DNA from: Callaeas wilsoni
Lineage: Eukaryota > Chordata > Aves > Passeriformes > Callaeidae
Assembly: GCA_013398955.1 (NCBI GenBank)
Contig: VWPU01002884.1
Location: forward strand, 39,977 to 103,976
Length of the DNA stretch: 64,000 bases
Reading direction: 5' to 3'
Shown here: one piece after another, positions 39,201-54,200 of the stretch
Layout: each line of letters begins with the position of its first letter
Position numbering within the stretch: the stretch's first letter is position 1
Notes under the pieces: generated by a model
What the model was told of the DNA's origin: nothing
Databases searched by the model: none
What the model saw: the letters and a program-made list of their open reading frames with translations, nothing else
Made by a program: the position numbers and the translations under genes

Positions 39201-42200
39201 TAAGGCAAGTTCTAAAATGGGTAGACAAGAATGAGTCCATATCCTAAGGCAAGGCTGTATAACCGTGGTGATCTTACAGGCAAGCCTGGATGGCCTGGGT
39301 ATCCAGATGGGCCTGCTGTACCTCTTGACCCTCTAGGTCCCTGGAAAAGATGGCAAAAAGTTTATTTGTGAACATAGAAAGAACTTACCCTTTGCTACAC
39401 AAACCCAGCCCCTCCAAAACACCTTGGACTCAGCCTACTGGCCACTGGATTCCACCCTTGGCCAGAAGCTTACACCATGCCCAAAACCTCCCTGTGACTG
39501 GAGCAGCCCAGCACCAGTTTCTGGGTAATACTGGACAAGGCACAGTTACATGTTATTAATGCACTGAGAATATCCTTTGTCAGCAGTTGTGCTACAGTGC
39601 AGGCACTCGATACTGTTCATCAGGGAACACCTTTTGAAGGGCATATCAAGAGGAATTCATAAAGAATGTGATTCAGCAACAAAAACTCTCTCTTCTTCTT
39701 GCATGTTCTTATGGCTGGAATATGGTATAGTGCTACTTATTCTTGGGAGATCCATCAGATACTGTAGCAGAAGGTGTCATATCTTGAATTTCACAGAGAA
39801 AATACTCTGTGAGTACCAGAGCATCAGCTGCTCCATATGCAGCTAATGCAGGTGGGGATGGTCTGTTTCTACTCCTTTTCAGCCAGCATGAACTGGCCAC
39901 AGGAACAGACTATACAGACTCGATGTTTCTCAGATTTATTCTGGAATTTTGCTATTAAGGCAGGCAGGGACAAACCCCAGTATTTCTTACCATACTAAGG
40001 AGAAAAAATTGAAGATCTTCAAGACAAAAAGCAGTTACAGAAGCTACTGACTATACTTACAGGCATGCCAGGGGGTCCAGGATCACCTCTCTCTCCCTGT
40101 AATGACAATCATTTACCAAATGAACCAGCTCAAGCTTTCTTGTGGGTACTTTCTAACTTTACAGATATTAAGATCATAAACTGTTATAGTTGTATATGTG
40201 TTTTTAATTTTTTTTTTTTTGCACCAGGTTTTATTAACTAGTGAGGAGTAATGGAAAAATTACATTTACCATACATGTTTTCCTACAATAGATGATTTTT
40301 TTAACAATCAGATACTTACTGGAGGTCCTTTTCCAAAACGTGAAATATACACTGAATTTCCTTTTTCTCCTTTTTGCCCTGGAATTCCCTTTAAAGAAAA
40401 AGAGTCTTTTAAAACATGATCCACTTACTCATATCCTACATTTCCATGGAGACTGTATGATAACTTCTCCGGCTGTGACCTTCTGGTGCCCCTATATCAC
40501 AAAGTGATCCACTAGGATCATGAATGATCATTTTATCTAACAAAACCTCCTGCCCAGTTGAGCAAAGTAGCTTCCCACAGCTTCCGGACTCCTGCTCTGT
40601 TAAGGTGCTCCTTAGCATTTGGGTCCTTCAATATTCTACAATCTTCACAGATCTTGCCTTTAGTATCAATATGCCTTCTTTTTCTTTCAGGGAGGCAGTG
40701 GCTTTAAGTACTAGCACTGCCTTCCCCAAAAGTTCATTGTGTGATTTTGAAGAATTTAGAGTGATACTGCACACAGATAAAAAAATAAAAGTATGGACTC
40801 TATTAGATGCCTAGTATTAAATATTTCCATCTACTTGTAAACCAGTTTTAAGTCTATATAAGTCTATTAAAAAAATCTGACACCTAAGAGCCCCGGATTT
40901 TAAAAACTAAGTTCCCATTGGATTTGCTGAGGGGTCCCTTATAAAACTCTGCTAATTGTAGCACCCTCAAAAACTCAATCTGAGTTAGCATGAACAGATG
41001 ATTTATTTTGCAAAATTTAATTCTAATGCTCAATTGACTGTTAAGAACACGATAGGTACATATCTGAAGAACAGATATATAAAGACATTATTTCTTAAGT
41101 TTTACCACTTGAAATCCAAATACAGTGGATATAATCTAACTAAGTTAACCACTTGACTACTGAGTTCAATAGGATGGGGCACTGTCAACCACTTTAAAAC
41201 TGTACTGGTACAGTGTTCATGATATCATAAACTGGCTGTCCAAATCCTGCAGTCAGAATGAAACAGGGAAGGTATTTCTCCCTGAAATGGAACAATGAAA
41301 GGAAGAATTAAGATGTCTGCAGCTGGACATAGTACAGTAGATTGGATACAGATTACAGGTAAACAACAGCTGCTAGGGAACACATTAAACAAATCAAAAG
41401 TTGTATTTATCTTTAGTTATTTTACAGGTGGTCTCTTGTATAATAAAACATCTTTGTTAGATTCAGTTTGTTACCTTCTATATGACTTAGATAAGGCCTT
41501 ACAGATAGAAATTATTTTCCAATGAGGTCAATGAAGTAAAGCCGATGAGTATGTACATGGTGTTAAATAAAATTATACAGGACAATGTTATAAATAAGAA
41601 TTAGATAAAAATGTCAGCTGTAATGTACTGTCAAGTTAGTACCTGGTGCAACAAATTGATTTAAAAATAGGTAATCTGGAAGAGCATTCTTGACCACAAG
41701 CAAATATGGTTACGATGTGTTGTTTTTCTTGGTAGCTAAATTAATTTGCACTGGAATTTCAGTAAGCATATCCAAGGCTACATGCCTATTGCGTCTCCCT
41801 GTTTTCATAGGTTGCAAATACTTTTCTAGGCCTGCCAAAGAGCATGATCCTGAAATTGCTAGGATTTATGCTGTAATTTGTCCCATGTCTCGTTTTTCCT
41901 TTATGTCATCTGTCTAATTACAGAAAGTAAAACTCTATTTTGAAGGCCATAGTAAGAGAGTTTCTTACTCTCAGAAGAGTTTCAGCAGAAGTAACAAGAT
42001 ACTTTCAGAGGTGTAACAAATGAGGTTATTAGGAAGTTTTTTATCATGTTGTGTATTTCACAGCATTTATTACCAGTCCAAGACTGAAACTGTATTTTAT
42101 TCTAATTGCTATTACCTTTGATAACATCATTACATCATTTTCTTTCTGGCACCCTCTCCACATTTTTCTAATGGCTGAATTCAGTATTTTATTTAGCTCT

Positions 42201-45200
42201 CACTAAACACATTTGATTTTTCATGTAAAGTGCAGTTGTTTTTATTGTGTTACTTAAAAATTTCAGAGAAGCTGTTAGACCAACTAATCAGCTCTTACTC
42301 ATTCAGAACTAAAACTTGTTTCCACAAAAAGTCAGACTGGTGACTAGAAGTGCTCAGCAAAATTTCTTTGGAGCTACAGTAATTTATATCCCTTACTGAC
42401 AAGAATCTTTTTATCTTCAGTAGTCAAGTACTGCTAACATAGCTACTTAAACAACTTTAAAGTTCCTTCCATTTTAAGAGCAAAAGTAAAAAAATATTAA
42501 ATTGCTAATTTCAAACATTCTAACTGTGAAATGATCTTTGCATACACAGCTATATACCCAGGCAAGACTAGGAGTGCACAGAGCACATAGGTGTTAAGAA
42601 AGGTGGAAAATCTTAGAGTGTACCAGGATTGTTGAACCTTTCACTTATTTTTAACTCATCTCATGTATGTCCCTACTAGTAATGCTAGTAAGAAATTTCA
42701 AGTACTGATGAATGGTACAGTGGTTTCAAGCTATCCCTTCTCAGCTGGTGTGGTTACACTCTGTGAAAACAAGCCAGAATTTAACTCTCAAGGCAGCCAT
42801 ATGTACTTCAAGGATATAGGAGCTTATTTCACCTTCAAGCTTAATCTGCTACGGCAGTGTGTTTCACTCCCATTAACCTGAGTAGCAATGCCTGGGAATT
42901 CCCTGTAAAGCTGATGCCACAGTCTGAGAGTCATTTTAAGAGCTGTGAGCTTGGAGAGGAAATGCACGTGTACAGAGGGAATGCCTTTCACATACATAAG
43001 GACCTCTGGGTCCTATATAACCGTTTTCGCCTGGAAATCCTGGGTCTCCCCTTGAGCCGTTGCAGCCGTCCAAACCATGCTTGCCTCTGGGTCCTTCCCT
43101 TCCTGGGAGGCCCTGGAAGACAGTTTAATATTTATTAAAAATACACCATGATTAACGGGGAATTACTTTTTAAATTAGCAGAACAGTTCAGAAACAAATA
43201 TATCTCAGAGGTGAATGAGATGACCTCTCACAGTGGTGCTGGTTTCATAATCTTTTGCATTAGAAATGTTGATGCATCTGAACAGAATTTTTTGTGGTGT
43301 AGAACAAATGAGGTAAGTCTTTTATTTATTTGGGGTTTTTGATGCATAACAAATGTAACAGGGACAACACTGGCTAAGAGGACCAGACTGTTCTCACTTG
43401 AGTGAAAAAGTCATGTTCTGTCTTCTCAGAGAATACAGACTCTAGCTCTCTAGCTAGAGTCTTTCTTGGGGCTGTAAAGCTGAAAAAACACCCAAAAGTC
43501 ATCTCAAGTAGCCTCACGTTTTTTAATTGTTAGGATAAAACAAGTCAAAACAGGACACAGCTCGACTCAGGCACACAGTAATCATAGAGACTGTGATTTT
43601 TCTAACCTAGCAACAACTAACCAGTGTCCAGATAAGGATTCGTTCTACTAAAAATTAGGAACTAGGCAATGAAACAATGTGATTTTTCTTGGAATTACTT
43701 CGCTGTTGGAGAAAAAAAACTATTTTTCACAGAATTAAAGATTTTTGTAAGGCAAAAAAAATTAATTTTGACCCAAAATTATTTTCTGGGAGGGAATCTG
43801 AAAAATCATCAAGAAAGTATCCTCCTGGTCATTTGCCTGAAACGCTTTTGTCAATTCTACCTTCCTCCTGTCTGTAAATTTTTCAGTCTAATTTGTGGAC
43901 ACTATTTTTAAATTAACATTTTTTGCAAAAAGAATATACATTTCCTGGGAACACGTCTCCTTTTTTGTGCCAAATTTTGGGCTTGTGACCTCTACATTAT
44001 CCAGACATTTTGGCAACAGTCCCACTGTCAAATGAGGACAGCTGACAAGCAGATGCTACAACACCCACTCAGCTTTTGGTTCTGTTTGCACTTCAAAATT
44101 CAACATTTTAATTCTGTTTGACCCATATAAAACTGGTAACATCACAGGAATTCAGTTCTAGTAGAGTATTTTGAAAAATGCAGTATCTAAGATATTATTT
44201 CACCAATTTTCACACTGAAGAAGACATTCATAAAAAATACCTGATCACATGCTTATAAAGATATATTTAGGACCCACTTTGCTTATTCAGTCCCTATTCA
44301 GGTTAAAATTGCTGGACTCAGTGGTCGGGTTTCTTCCTGCAAAAGGACTACAAGCAAAAATCAGAATGTTTGAACGAAAACCAGTTCATTATCTGAGATA
44401 TTTTCAGAGATGTTAAGAATGAACCAAGCAGACTATAGTCTGCTGTAGAGCCTGAGAAAAGAAATACACTGCTTTTAAGCCTAGCTCTGACACATGCTCC
44501 TTGGCCATGGGTAGTCTCTGCCTTCACTGCCCCACTCCTGCATGAAAATTCTGTACTTACTTCATTGGGATTTGGTGGCATTTGTTATCAATAGTAAACA
44601 CAGTTGAAGTTAACCTAGTTATTTTACATTTTTTCAAAACATGTAACTCTCTGAGAAAAATTTTATCAATAAGTATAAAGCCAAACAATTTAGTGAGGGT
44701 ATTATTCTGTTAGAGAACTTGCTATGAATTTATAGGAACTGTAATTTTTATAAAGAAGTATTTGTTTAATACGTACAGGAACACCATCTAAGCCAGGAAA
44801 TCCTGGGACGCCAGTTGGCCCCTAAAAACAGGTGATATGAAAAAACAAAGTTGATGAGGTCATTAACTCTTAAAAAGAATGAAAAACAAGAATATGTGGT
44901 ACTATATAGCAAGAAACAAAAAACAATTCTTGTTCAAAATACGAATCAAAAGCCAGAATTTTCAGAAATTAAGTATCTGAAAAAAACTTCTCCAGGCTTA
45001 GCAGAAGACTAGTGCCTATAGTCACCTATGTAACAGGTGGTACAGTACAGAACAAATGTCTAATGCCCAACAGTCAGTCATTCTCCAAAGGTTATAAAAT
45101 GACAGAGAAGGGGAAGTTGCCTGCAACTTATAAAATATTTCTGTACATAATTTCACAATTCTGCTCCTGTTTTGGTAATACCAGCAGTACAAATTTTGTT

Positions 45201-48200
45201 TACAGCATTTACATTTCAGGTGTGCTACATACTGACATTAGTGATTTCACTCTGAGATCAGTCAAATTAAACCATTAAAACTAACATGAATTACCAAGAG
45301 CCAAGGATTGTACAGATATGAAAGATATGAATCTGAACTGCAATTAATACTCTCTACATGGCAATAAAATTCTATTTAGTGCAGTGCTTTTAAAAGGACC
45401 ATACTGCTCCCTCCAGCTCCACATTTCTACACCTTCTTTGAGGTTAAGGAGGATGACATGGTACATGACAATCAGAGTCTGTCTGTTCATCTTATTTTAT
45501 GTCTTCTGACAATTATAATTTTGCAATCCACAGCAAAAAATCTCGTGAAATATTTTTTCAAGAGTTAATTTTCTGTAATTAACTTCTGTGAGAATTTTTT
45601 AAGAGCAAAAGTATAGTTTGACAAATGCTTTTTGGTCACTCAGGTTCTGTTTCACTTATCAGCATTTAACATTACATACTGTATACACCTAAAAGAGCTG
45701 TCTGTGGTGTTTCCTACCTTATCACCTTTTTCTCCAGCCGGCCCAGGCTGCCCATTCTCACCTCTCTGTCCTTTCTCCCCTGGCAGACCAGCTGGTCCTG
45801 TAGATCCCAAGGACCCAATTGGACCTTGAGCTCCCAGCTCACCAGGCTGACCCTGAAAAGAGTCCAAAGAAGTGAGTGACTACTGCTGTAATCCCCACAG
45901 CAATTCAGAGATGACTCTGTGGATAAAACAAGGCTTACAATGTACAAATATTCATGATTCAAAACAGGTGTTGGGAGCCTGCAAAATTGTCCCATTCATC
46001 AGGTGCTGTAGGAACACGACCTTCAAGTTTAACAACTTGCTCAAAGTGATTATTTCTTTTCACCTTCATCAGGTCTCCAAGACCACCGCTCTGAGATGCC
46101 TGGGATAACCTGCAAGTCTTCCTGGCTCCACCAATGTGAGTATCACCTTTTGCAAGCCTAGGACTCCAATGAGCATTGTGTTTTCTCACCAGAAAAATGA
46201 GGACTCATTTTAGACAAAGGGACTTTGCACACAATTAGAACAAATCAAGCAAGTTCCCTCCTTCAAATCATGATATGCCAATTATCTTAAGTTTTTCTAG
46301 CTCACATTTTTCATAATCACTCTCATGTCTTAGTGCCTCATTTAAAACTTGTGACATTTCCTGGGGAAAAAAATAATAGTTATTAGCCAACATATTTACA
46401 GAAAGTATCAATTTTAATAGATTGTGTTAAAATGGGTTGGGAGGTTGAAGAATGTAATTTTTCTGTAAATGGCTCTAAATTGAGTATTTGTACCTTCATT
46501 ACCATACAATCTCCACAGATTTCTAGTAACTTTTCCAAGGTAATATATTTTCTCCTGAAGCAAAACTATTTCCCAAGCCAACTGGATTTTTCAGTCTATA
46601 GCACTGGTGTGGAGTTGTTTCAGATGTGTTGCAGTTTTCGTTCTGTGCTGCTCAACAACTATGCAATCATAGATTCAAAGTGCTGAATAAAGCAAGCTTT
46701 CTAATCAGGCTTCACATGTGAGCTGTCTACACTTCCACTCTACAAAAATCTACGTATTTGCAGGTCTTTATTTCTCTTACACATCTTTTTCATTTTATAT
46801 CATTATTCTTGTTTACCTATAACTTGTTCTGTTTCCAAACAGAGGAGTGTTTTGCTTTCTCTCTAGATGTCATCAATTAATTATAATAATTTATTATAAT
46901 CATAATTATTATAACTATAATTAATTATATTAATTACACATTATATATAATCAATCTGTAGTTAAGAATTTATTATAGGATAGAATTAATTACAATAGAT
47001 TATTTTTAAAGAGAGCAAAATGGAGCCTCATGCATTCCTGAGAAAACCATATGGCTTTAGGACCACTTGAGGGCAGTAAAAGATATTTCAGTATTCACAG
47101 ACAAAACAGACTATATCTATTTTTCTGAATGGATTGAAGGAAAAAAAAAAAGATGGAAATGAAAGATGATTGTAAGAAGATATGTAGCTTCAGGAAGCAA
47201 AAGAACTGAATGCTTGCTTCTCAGTGTAAACATTTCAGCAGGCTGAATCTGGACAAAATCTTACCTCATGAATTACATGCAGGGACCTACACCCCTTTTA
47301 TATTTTATTTATTTTCTAATTGTCTTTTCAAAATCAGTTTGATTTGACAGTTGGACAAGAAGTGAAAAAATGTATGGTGTGCATCATTCAATCAAATCAG
47401 CAAAGCAACAGAGAAGGTAATTTACTACATATTTGGACAGGAACATACTATAGGCTTATGCCACAGTGGAAGTAGAACTGGATGACCACTGGCCCTTAAG
47501 CCATGAAAAGGAACTTAGTCCAGAGACTAGGAAAAGAAGTCCCACACTTAGAAATAAAGATTACCTGAAAAAAGAATCCTCATACGACTCATGTTCCATT
47601 TATCTTTACTCACTCCTCTCACTTCAACCTTGATCCTGCCTCCAGAGAAGTCACTGGCAAAAATTCCAGGGCAGCATCAGCATGTTGTCTTCTCTAATAG
47701 TTATATTTTTATGATATCAGAATTTGAGCAGTGTAAAATATTATGCAAATTAAGGGCTACTGGTATTAAAAGCTGATGATTCTGCATCCTTGTTAACAGT
47801 GAATGGACCGCCGGCATTCTGGGTGTTGAGTGTTTGCTTGCATTAACAGTTGCAGCCTGTCTACTGGCACTGCCTTGCTCATTCTCTGTTAGAAGGGATT
47901 TATTAATTGAAGTACTTTTAAGGCAGCTATTATGCCCTTTAAATACTTGATTGAAAAAAAGAATTGGACAATCATTTTAATTAAAGCATCATTTTGAATA
48001 TGAGTGAAATGAACGAGACTAATAATAAAATAAAATACAACCATTTGAACCATTAACTTTGGAATTGGAATTGGAAGTGGTATGGCTTTTTAGTACTATA
48101 AACTAGCTATTACCTTGCAAAATGCATCATTCATCAACAGGAAAAGAAAAGCATTCGATGCTTTGCACTAATTTTTTAATGCCCTTGTCTTTTAATGCAT

Positions 48201-51200
48201 TTTGTTGAAAATAGGTTTCTGCACCAACTTCAATATTTTTAATTAATAGTGTATATGCTCTCCATTCAAGAGTTGAAAGAGAAAATTTTCAAAACATTAT
48301 ATTCTTTGGACAGTTAAGAAACATGATTTCTATTGCACTCAGAAAAAAAGCTGAGACACTATAGGCATTCTGTGGTAGTTACTACAACTAACAAATAAAC
48401 ACTTCCAGGACATGTAGTCCTTTAGGCTGATAAAATGTCTTCAGTTGCTGCTGTCCTGTGAATTGAATTGACTGCACGGTCTTCAGTAGAAGGTAGTGAA
48501 GTCATAGAACAGAGTCACTGAATTCAGAATTCACAATGGGTTTGGCAGCTGATACAACTTTAGCATGCCATGTGAAGCTGATGGATTCTCTCTCTTTCTT
48601 TCAGCTCAAAGACTGATAATGACTGGGAGCTTTGTTAAGACCAAACTGATACCATGTCATAACATCTATTATCACATCTATTATTTGTGCCCATCCAATG
48701 TGACTACCACAGCATTACAGTCTCAGGACAGCTGTAAAAATAAAGAGGATGAAGGTAGTCATGCTCATGTGGAAATGACAAATTAGCTCAGATAAAATGA
48801 ACAGAATATTATGCCCGCTCTGCCATCTGATGCCAATAAATTCCTCTAGGTTTTCAGTGCCTTGTTAATTGTCTAGGTCAGGAACTACCATGCCAAGACT
48901 ACGGTCTGTTATTTTAGCATATCCTGGGCTTGACCTGCAGTAAGAAATTGACTTTAGGCAAAACAAGGCTATATTTTTTTTTAATTAACTATGCTTCCTA
49001 AGACTAAGACTGCAAATACTTCAGAATCATGCAACAAAAAATTTAATAATGTTTGGAAAAGGCAATGGCCAAGGTTATCTGGAATTAATTTTTTTTTGAT
49101 GCATGAGACTGAAGAGCATCTGATTTTAAGAGTGCCTTGAGCAATTGACTGTCTCAAGCACAATGTTCTAAAGGAGTCTTAATTGGAAAGAAAAAAACTT
49201 CATGCTACTCGAGCGAATTTTCTTGCTTCTCGTTACCAGTAAAGTCAAAAGAAGCTCAGTTATCACCTTCAGTGAGGACAGTACCCTATGTTACAGGCGA
49301 TGGAGATGTACCAGTGATATGTGAAATGCACTTACCTTCTGTTCGTAAGAACAAAAGTGAAAATGCCCAGCAACTCCACACAGATTGTAGGCAAATAACA
49401 CAGCAACCCTTTCCACTGTGCACTGGACTCTGGCTTCTAACCTGCCTCTCTCATTTCACCAGGAGCAGGACAGAGCAAGAAGGAAAGCAGAGCAGTCTGT
49501 GGGCAAGAGAGGAGTGCTCACAAAGGCATTTGGAGAGATGTTTTATTTTGTAATTTGCTTAGTGAGGTGGGGGCATCTGGTGCTACTCTAAGCTCCACCC
49601 ATGTCCTCTCCCCTTTTGGAAGAGCTGGTCAATAACACAGCAAAGCCACAGCTTCCAGGGCTTGGAGGGGTGTCCCTTCTGGGAAGATTCTACTCCTCAC
49701 TGTGTAAGACTGGAACCAAACTAATTTTCACTGTAAATCAAGGCTCAAAAAAACCCAAAACAAACCCTCTTCTAAATATAAACTTGATTAAGATGAGATA
49801 AATCTGAGATATCACACAATTTGGCATCAAATCCAGTTCCTTGACCTTAACAGACCAAATTAGAGAATTTCTTTTTCATAGATTTTTAGCCAAGTAAATG
49901 CAATAATAATACTTAGAGCTTGACTTTTCATAGAATCATAGAACGGTTCGGGGTAGAACGGATCTCAAAGATCAAGTAGCTCCAATCCCCCTGCCATGGT
50001 TAGGAACAACTTCCACTAGACCAGGTCACTAAAAACCTCATGCAACAAGGCCTTGAACACTCCCATGGATGAGGCATCCACAACTTCCCTGGGCAAGCTG
50101 TGCCAGGGCCTCACCACCCTCACAGTAAAGAATTTCTTCCTCATATCTAATCTGAACTCTCTTTCAGCCTGAAGCCACTACCCCTTGTTCTTGTCACTAC
50201 AGGCCCTTGTAAATGGTCTCTCTCCATCTTTCTTGTAAAGAACATCTAAACCATATTCTAAACTATTGGAAAATTTGGCAACTTTTTATCATATTTTTCA
50301 ATGATATAATATGCTACAAGAACAAAACACCCGATGATGCAGCTTAGTATCACAGTGATACTTCACAGAAGCATGACAAATCACAGCGAAGTGCTGAAAA
50401 CATCATTCACAATGTAGACTTAGGTTTGTGTTTAACCCTGTGGGACTATGAAAAGAACTTTCCAATAAGCCAGTGGGTGTCACTCTTGTGTTAAACAAAC
50501 TCAAAAAATCACAATTTAGCACTGAAACTCTTAACTGCTAATGGCTGAAAGCAGAGAGCTACAGATTGAGCATAGATATTATGGAAATAGACCACAAACA
50601 ATTAACATCAGATTAGCTAATAAAATTGAGTTTTGCTATGAACCATTTTATTGAAACAAGTCATTGTTGACAATTTCTGGTTGATTCAAATCATAAAAAA
50701 AGAATGATTTTGTGGAGTTTTATCTTGCTTGATGTGGAAAAGCTTGGCAATCTGCAGCAACTGAGAAAAAACACCATTTTCAGTATGGTAGAACAGGGGA
50801 ATCAAAAGTATTAAGAAAAGAAAGATGCTCAAGAGCAAAAGGAGGGATAATTAACAAGATCAAAATTTCTGAAACTTTGAAAAATGTCTAACATGAAAAA
50901 TGCTAATTTACAGATGCTGTAGCTGGGCATCGTATATGAAGAACAACCTCAAAGAGACCCTGCAGTGATCGGTGTGATTCTCCTTACAGACTGGAGTGGT
51001 TCTGTTCCAATTCCACATTCTGGTAAGCAGGATCCATTCCCTACCAGTTCAAATCCTAACTTCTGCAGTCAGAGAACTGCCTGTTCCTCTGGCCAGTTAC
51101 AAAAAAAAAAAAGTGTGGTCTGCTTTAGATATAGATTTAGGGGTCTCGTTTCTCTGGATCTGTTTTATAGAACACCATATTATGGTTCTCAGTGAATGTA

Positions 51201-54200
51201 AGTGAAATGCAATAGAAATGTTAAAGAAATGTATAACTGGTCTCAGGAATCTTCTGGTTTGAAACTTACAGCTAATGTACTACGAAAAAATTACCAACAA
51301 GTAGGAGGCAAATAATGGGAGAAATCTGGATTTCCTCAGCTGCTAGTGTACATACATCTCTGACAGTGGATTTGAGACCATGCAGAAGGATTTTATATAT
51401 TTATTTCCTGAGTGTGAAACTTGAAAATTCAAATACAAGTACTGGATATTCCATGTGAATGACAGACTGCCACTGCATACTGACATGCAAAAAAAGTGTG
51501 GTTTAATAAATGCCTCTTACTCCCCGAAACAGACAGAATTTGCACAATTTTCAGAGTTAGCGCATTTTAAATATGTTTACACTGTGCTGTAAATTGAACT
51601 CAGACAACCCACGGAATCTACTAAGGAAATTTGGCAACTCACAAGATCTACTGGAGAGATGTTACAAGAGAAGCAACGCCAGAGGACTGACTTTCTCACA
51701 GGTAGCTTTCCTCATTCTTACCCCAGGGCAGTGCATTCTTGCTCTGCAGAGACTGACTGATACCAGCTGACTTCCTAACTTACCTGTGACACCCAAGTGA
51801 CTCAGCGTCTCTTGTGAATGCTTAGTCCTTACATCTGAAGTGTCAGAAAGTGTAAAACCCTTCTCTTAGATTTCTGTTTGCTGCATTCTCCTCTACACTA
51901 GGGTAAAAATAAGCCTCTTGCTTCATCTGCAAAAGAACGAACATTGGTCCTGCTGAGTTATATTTATTATTCACTTTGATCCAGGCATTTCACATGACCC
52001 CATAGAAGCCAGATCAGGTTGGGTCATGAATAGATGCTTGCTTCCCAAATCTACTTAACTAAAAACAAAGCCAACGGAATTGAATAGGATCAAACTCCGG
52101 GGTCAGCACAGGACAGGTTTACAATCGGTCAGTGCTAACTGCAAACCTTTTTTTAACTATCTAAATTCTATTAGAGCAGCCAGCATTTTTGGAAACCTGT
52201 GATACAACACTGCAGGAGTTTTCTAGGAAGCAACCTTCTGATATTAAAAAAGAGGATGAAATGGTGAAAAGGTTTACTATGTCTTTAATGAAAATTGAAA
52301 TCACAGACTTTACGGCCTAGAAAAAAAGAAGAGGGGAAAAAGAATCTAAAAAGCCTTGTAGAACACTTACTGGCATATGTACTTTCACTAATGACGTTTT
52401 GCCTCATTCATCTGTTCTACAGTTCTGAAATGTCTAGGTATAGTAGCACACAGTATGGGCAAAGAGATTTAGCAGCACATTTTAATGGTGTCCTATGGAA
52501 GAAAGAGGCCTTTTGAGCTGTGACATAAGCTCAAAAGATAACCATTATCATGTAAGACTAACTCCAGCAAGGCCGTAATCCCAAGTGAACAGAAGTCAAA
52601 ATTTCTTCGTGATGACAACTGTAATGATACACTACTAGCAGTAGTGACTAAAATGTTTTACAGACAGTGATTTCTTGCTAATGAATAGGAGTGCAAATCT
52701 ATTTATTGCAGAGAGTTATATATGGTCGAGAGAATTAAAAATGACAGGTACACAAGCTCTTCTAAAACCCACTAGAGCAACTGATGCATAGCTATAATGG
52801 TTTTATTTAAATATTAAATGAAAGTTCAGCTATTTGCTTCTACTTTTCTTTCAACTTGCCTAGTATCAATACATTCAAGTATGGCCATGGAAGTTTTGAT
52901 TTCTTATTCCCATGGTCAGCTTTTCTCTAGCTAAAGCCTCAATTATCATAATCTTTTCCACTTATAATGAAAAAGGCTTTGGATGTTGAAATTTTAAATA
53001 TTTTCAAATGGGCAAATAGAAGGCAAAGTCTTAATACCAAAAGTTCTGAATATTTAGGCTTGTGTACAGTACAATGCCAGAGGCTTTTAATAATCATTTA
53101 TTTCTTACACTTTCAAGACAGGATTGAGGAAGATGCAAAACTCTGAGGAACCAGCCTCAGAGCAGGATTCAGACAGAAAAGGAGATAAAGCAGATGTTTT
53201 GCATTCTAGAAAGCTAACAATAAGATAAACAAATCTTTTATTTTGTAGTGGGTAGTCTCCACAAAAGCTTGGAGAACAAAATTAGTGTGTCAGAGTGTAA
53301 AAGCAGAACACAGCAAAGTTTAAAAACCAAATTAACTGTAGGATGAAAGAAAAGATTGAATAATCCTATAGAAAATTATCACCATACATTAGTATAGAAA
53401 ATATGTGCAGTAATCTATGTGAAGCGGTGTTTAGCTAAGGCATGTTTCATGTAGGGTCTGAAGAGTACTTCTGTTTCTAGCATATTGATTAATATAAATG
53501 ACTGCATGAAATATAAATTCATATTACATTGGAGATACTTTATCCATTATCCATCAGGGTACATGTACATCCTTATTTCAGAGCTTTTTCAGAAAATGGT
53601 ACAATTCTCAGACTTGCATAACAACATTCAATTAATTTTTAAATGCTTATTACACTTCTATTTGGCACTTAGGTCCAGCTCCTTGGAATTATTTAGAAAA
53701 CTAACTGCAAATGCATGAATCACAGTACACCTTACCTGTGATGAGGACAGCCTAGCAAAGAGCCAGAACAACTGCAGGAGGTATTTGTTATTGACTGATT
53801 ATGGGCATGCAACTCACAACTTCCAGGCTACTGAGTGAGAACCTAAATCAGGGAAATTCCCCGTAGTTTGAAAGTCAGTTGTTTTTAAATGGCACTTCAG
53901 ATCAGGTTTTTGGGATCCAAAACAGTCTATTCAGTAGCACTGAGAGACACTGCAGCAGTACCAGTCAAAATACTTTTCCTGGGATGCCCTTTTGTCAGCA
54001 CAGTGTTACAGAGATATACGCATCCTAGGCCTCTATTATGAAAATCCTACAGCATGGGGGACTTTCACATAGACATAATCCTGGAGGATTAGGATAGGAT
54101 CCAAGGACACCAGGGCAGTGATCATGACACAGCAAAGCATGCAGCTAACTGCAGAAGCACAGGAAGAAAAAGGTGTGTCTTGCTTTTCTGGCAACTCAGG

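Larger units (their letters stand above)
33201..40319. other. Introns 7-15 region (exons 7 to 16)
   Basis: Nine introns separating small phase-0 exons. Those over 300 bp are 39341-40060, 38812-39277, 37623-38566, 36123-37541 (with a CR1 3' end), 34961-36068, 34291-34900 and 33201-34245. Apart from the CR1 piece I see nothing in them. Confidence 0.8.
40389..45717. other. Introns 4-6 region (exons 4 to 7)
   Basis: Introns at 44822-45717, 43113-44776 and 40389-42995. AT-rich; no repeat or RNA gene recognised. Small open frames on both strands have no recognisable content. Confidence 0.8.
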
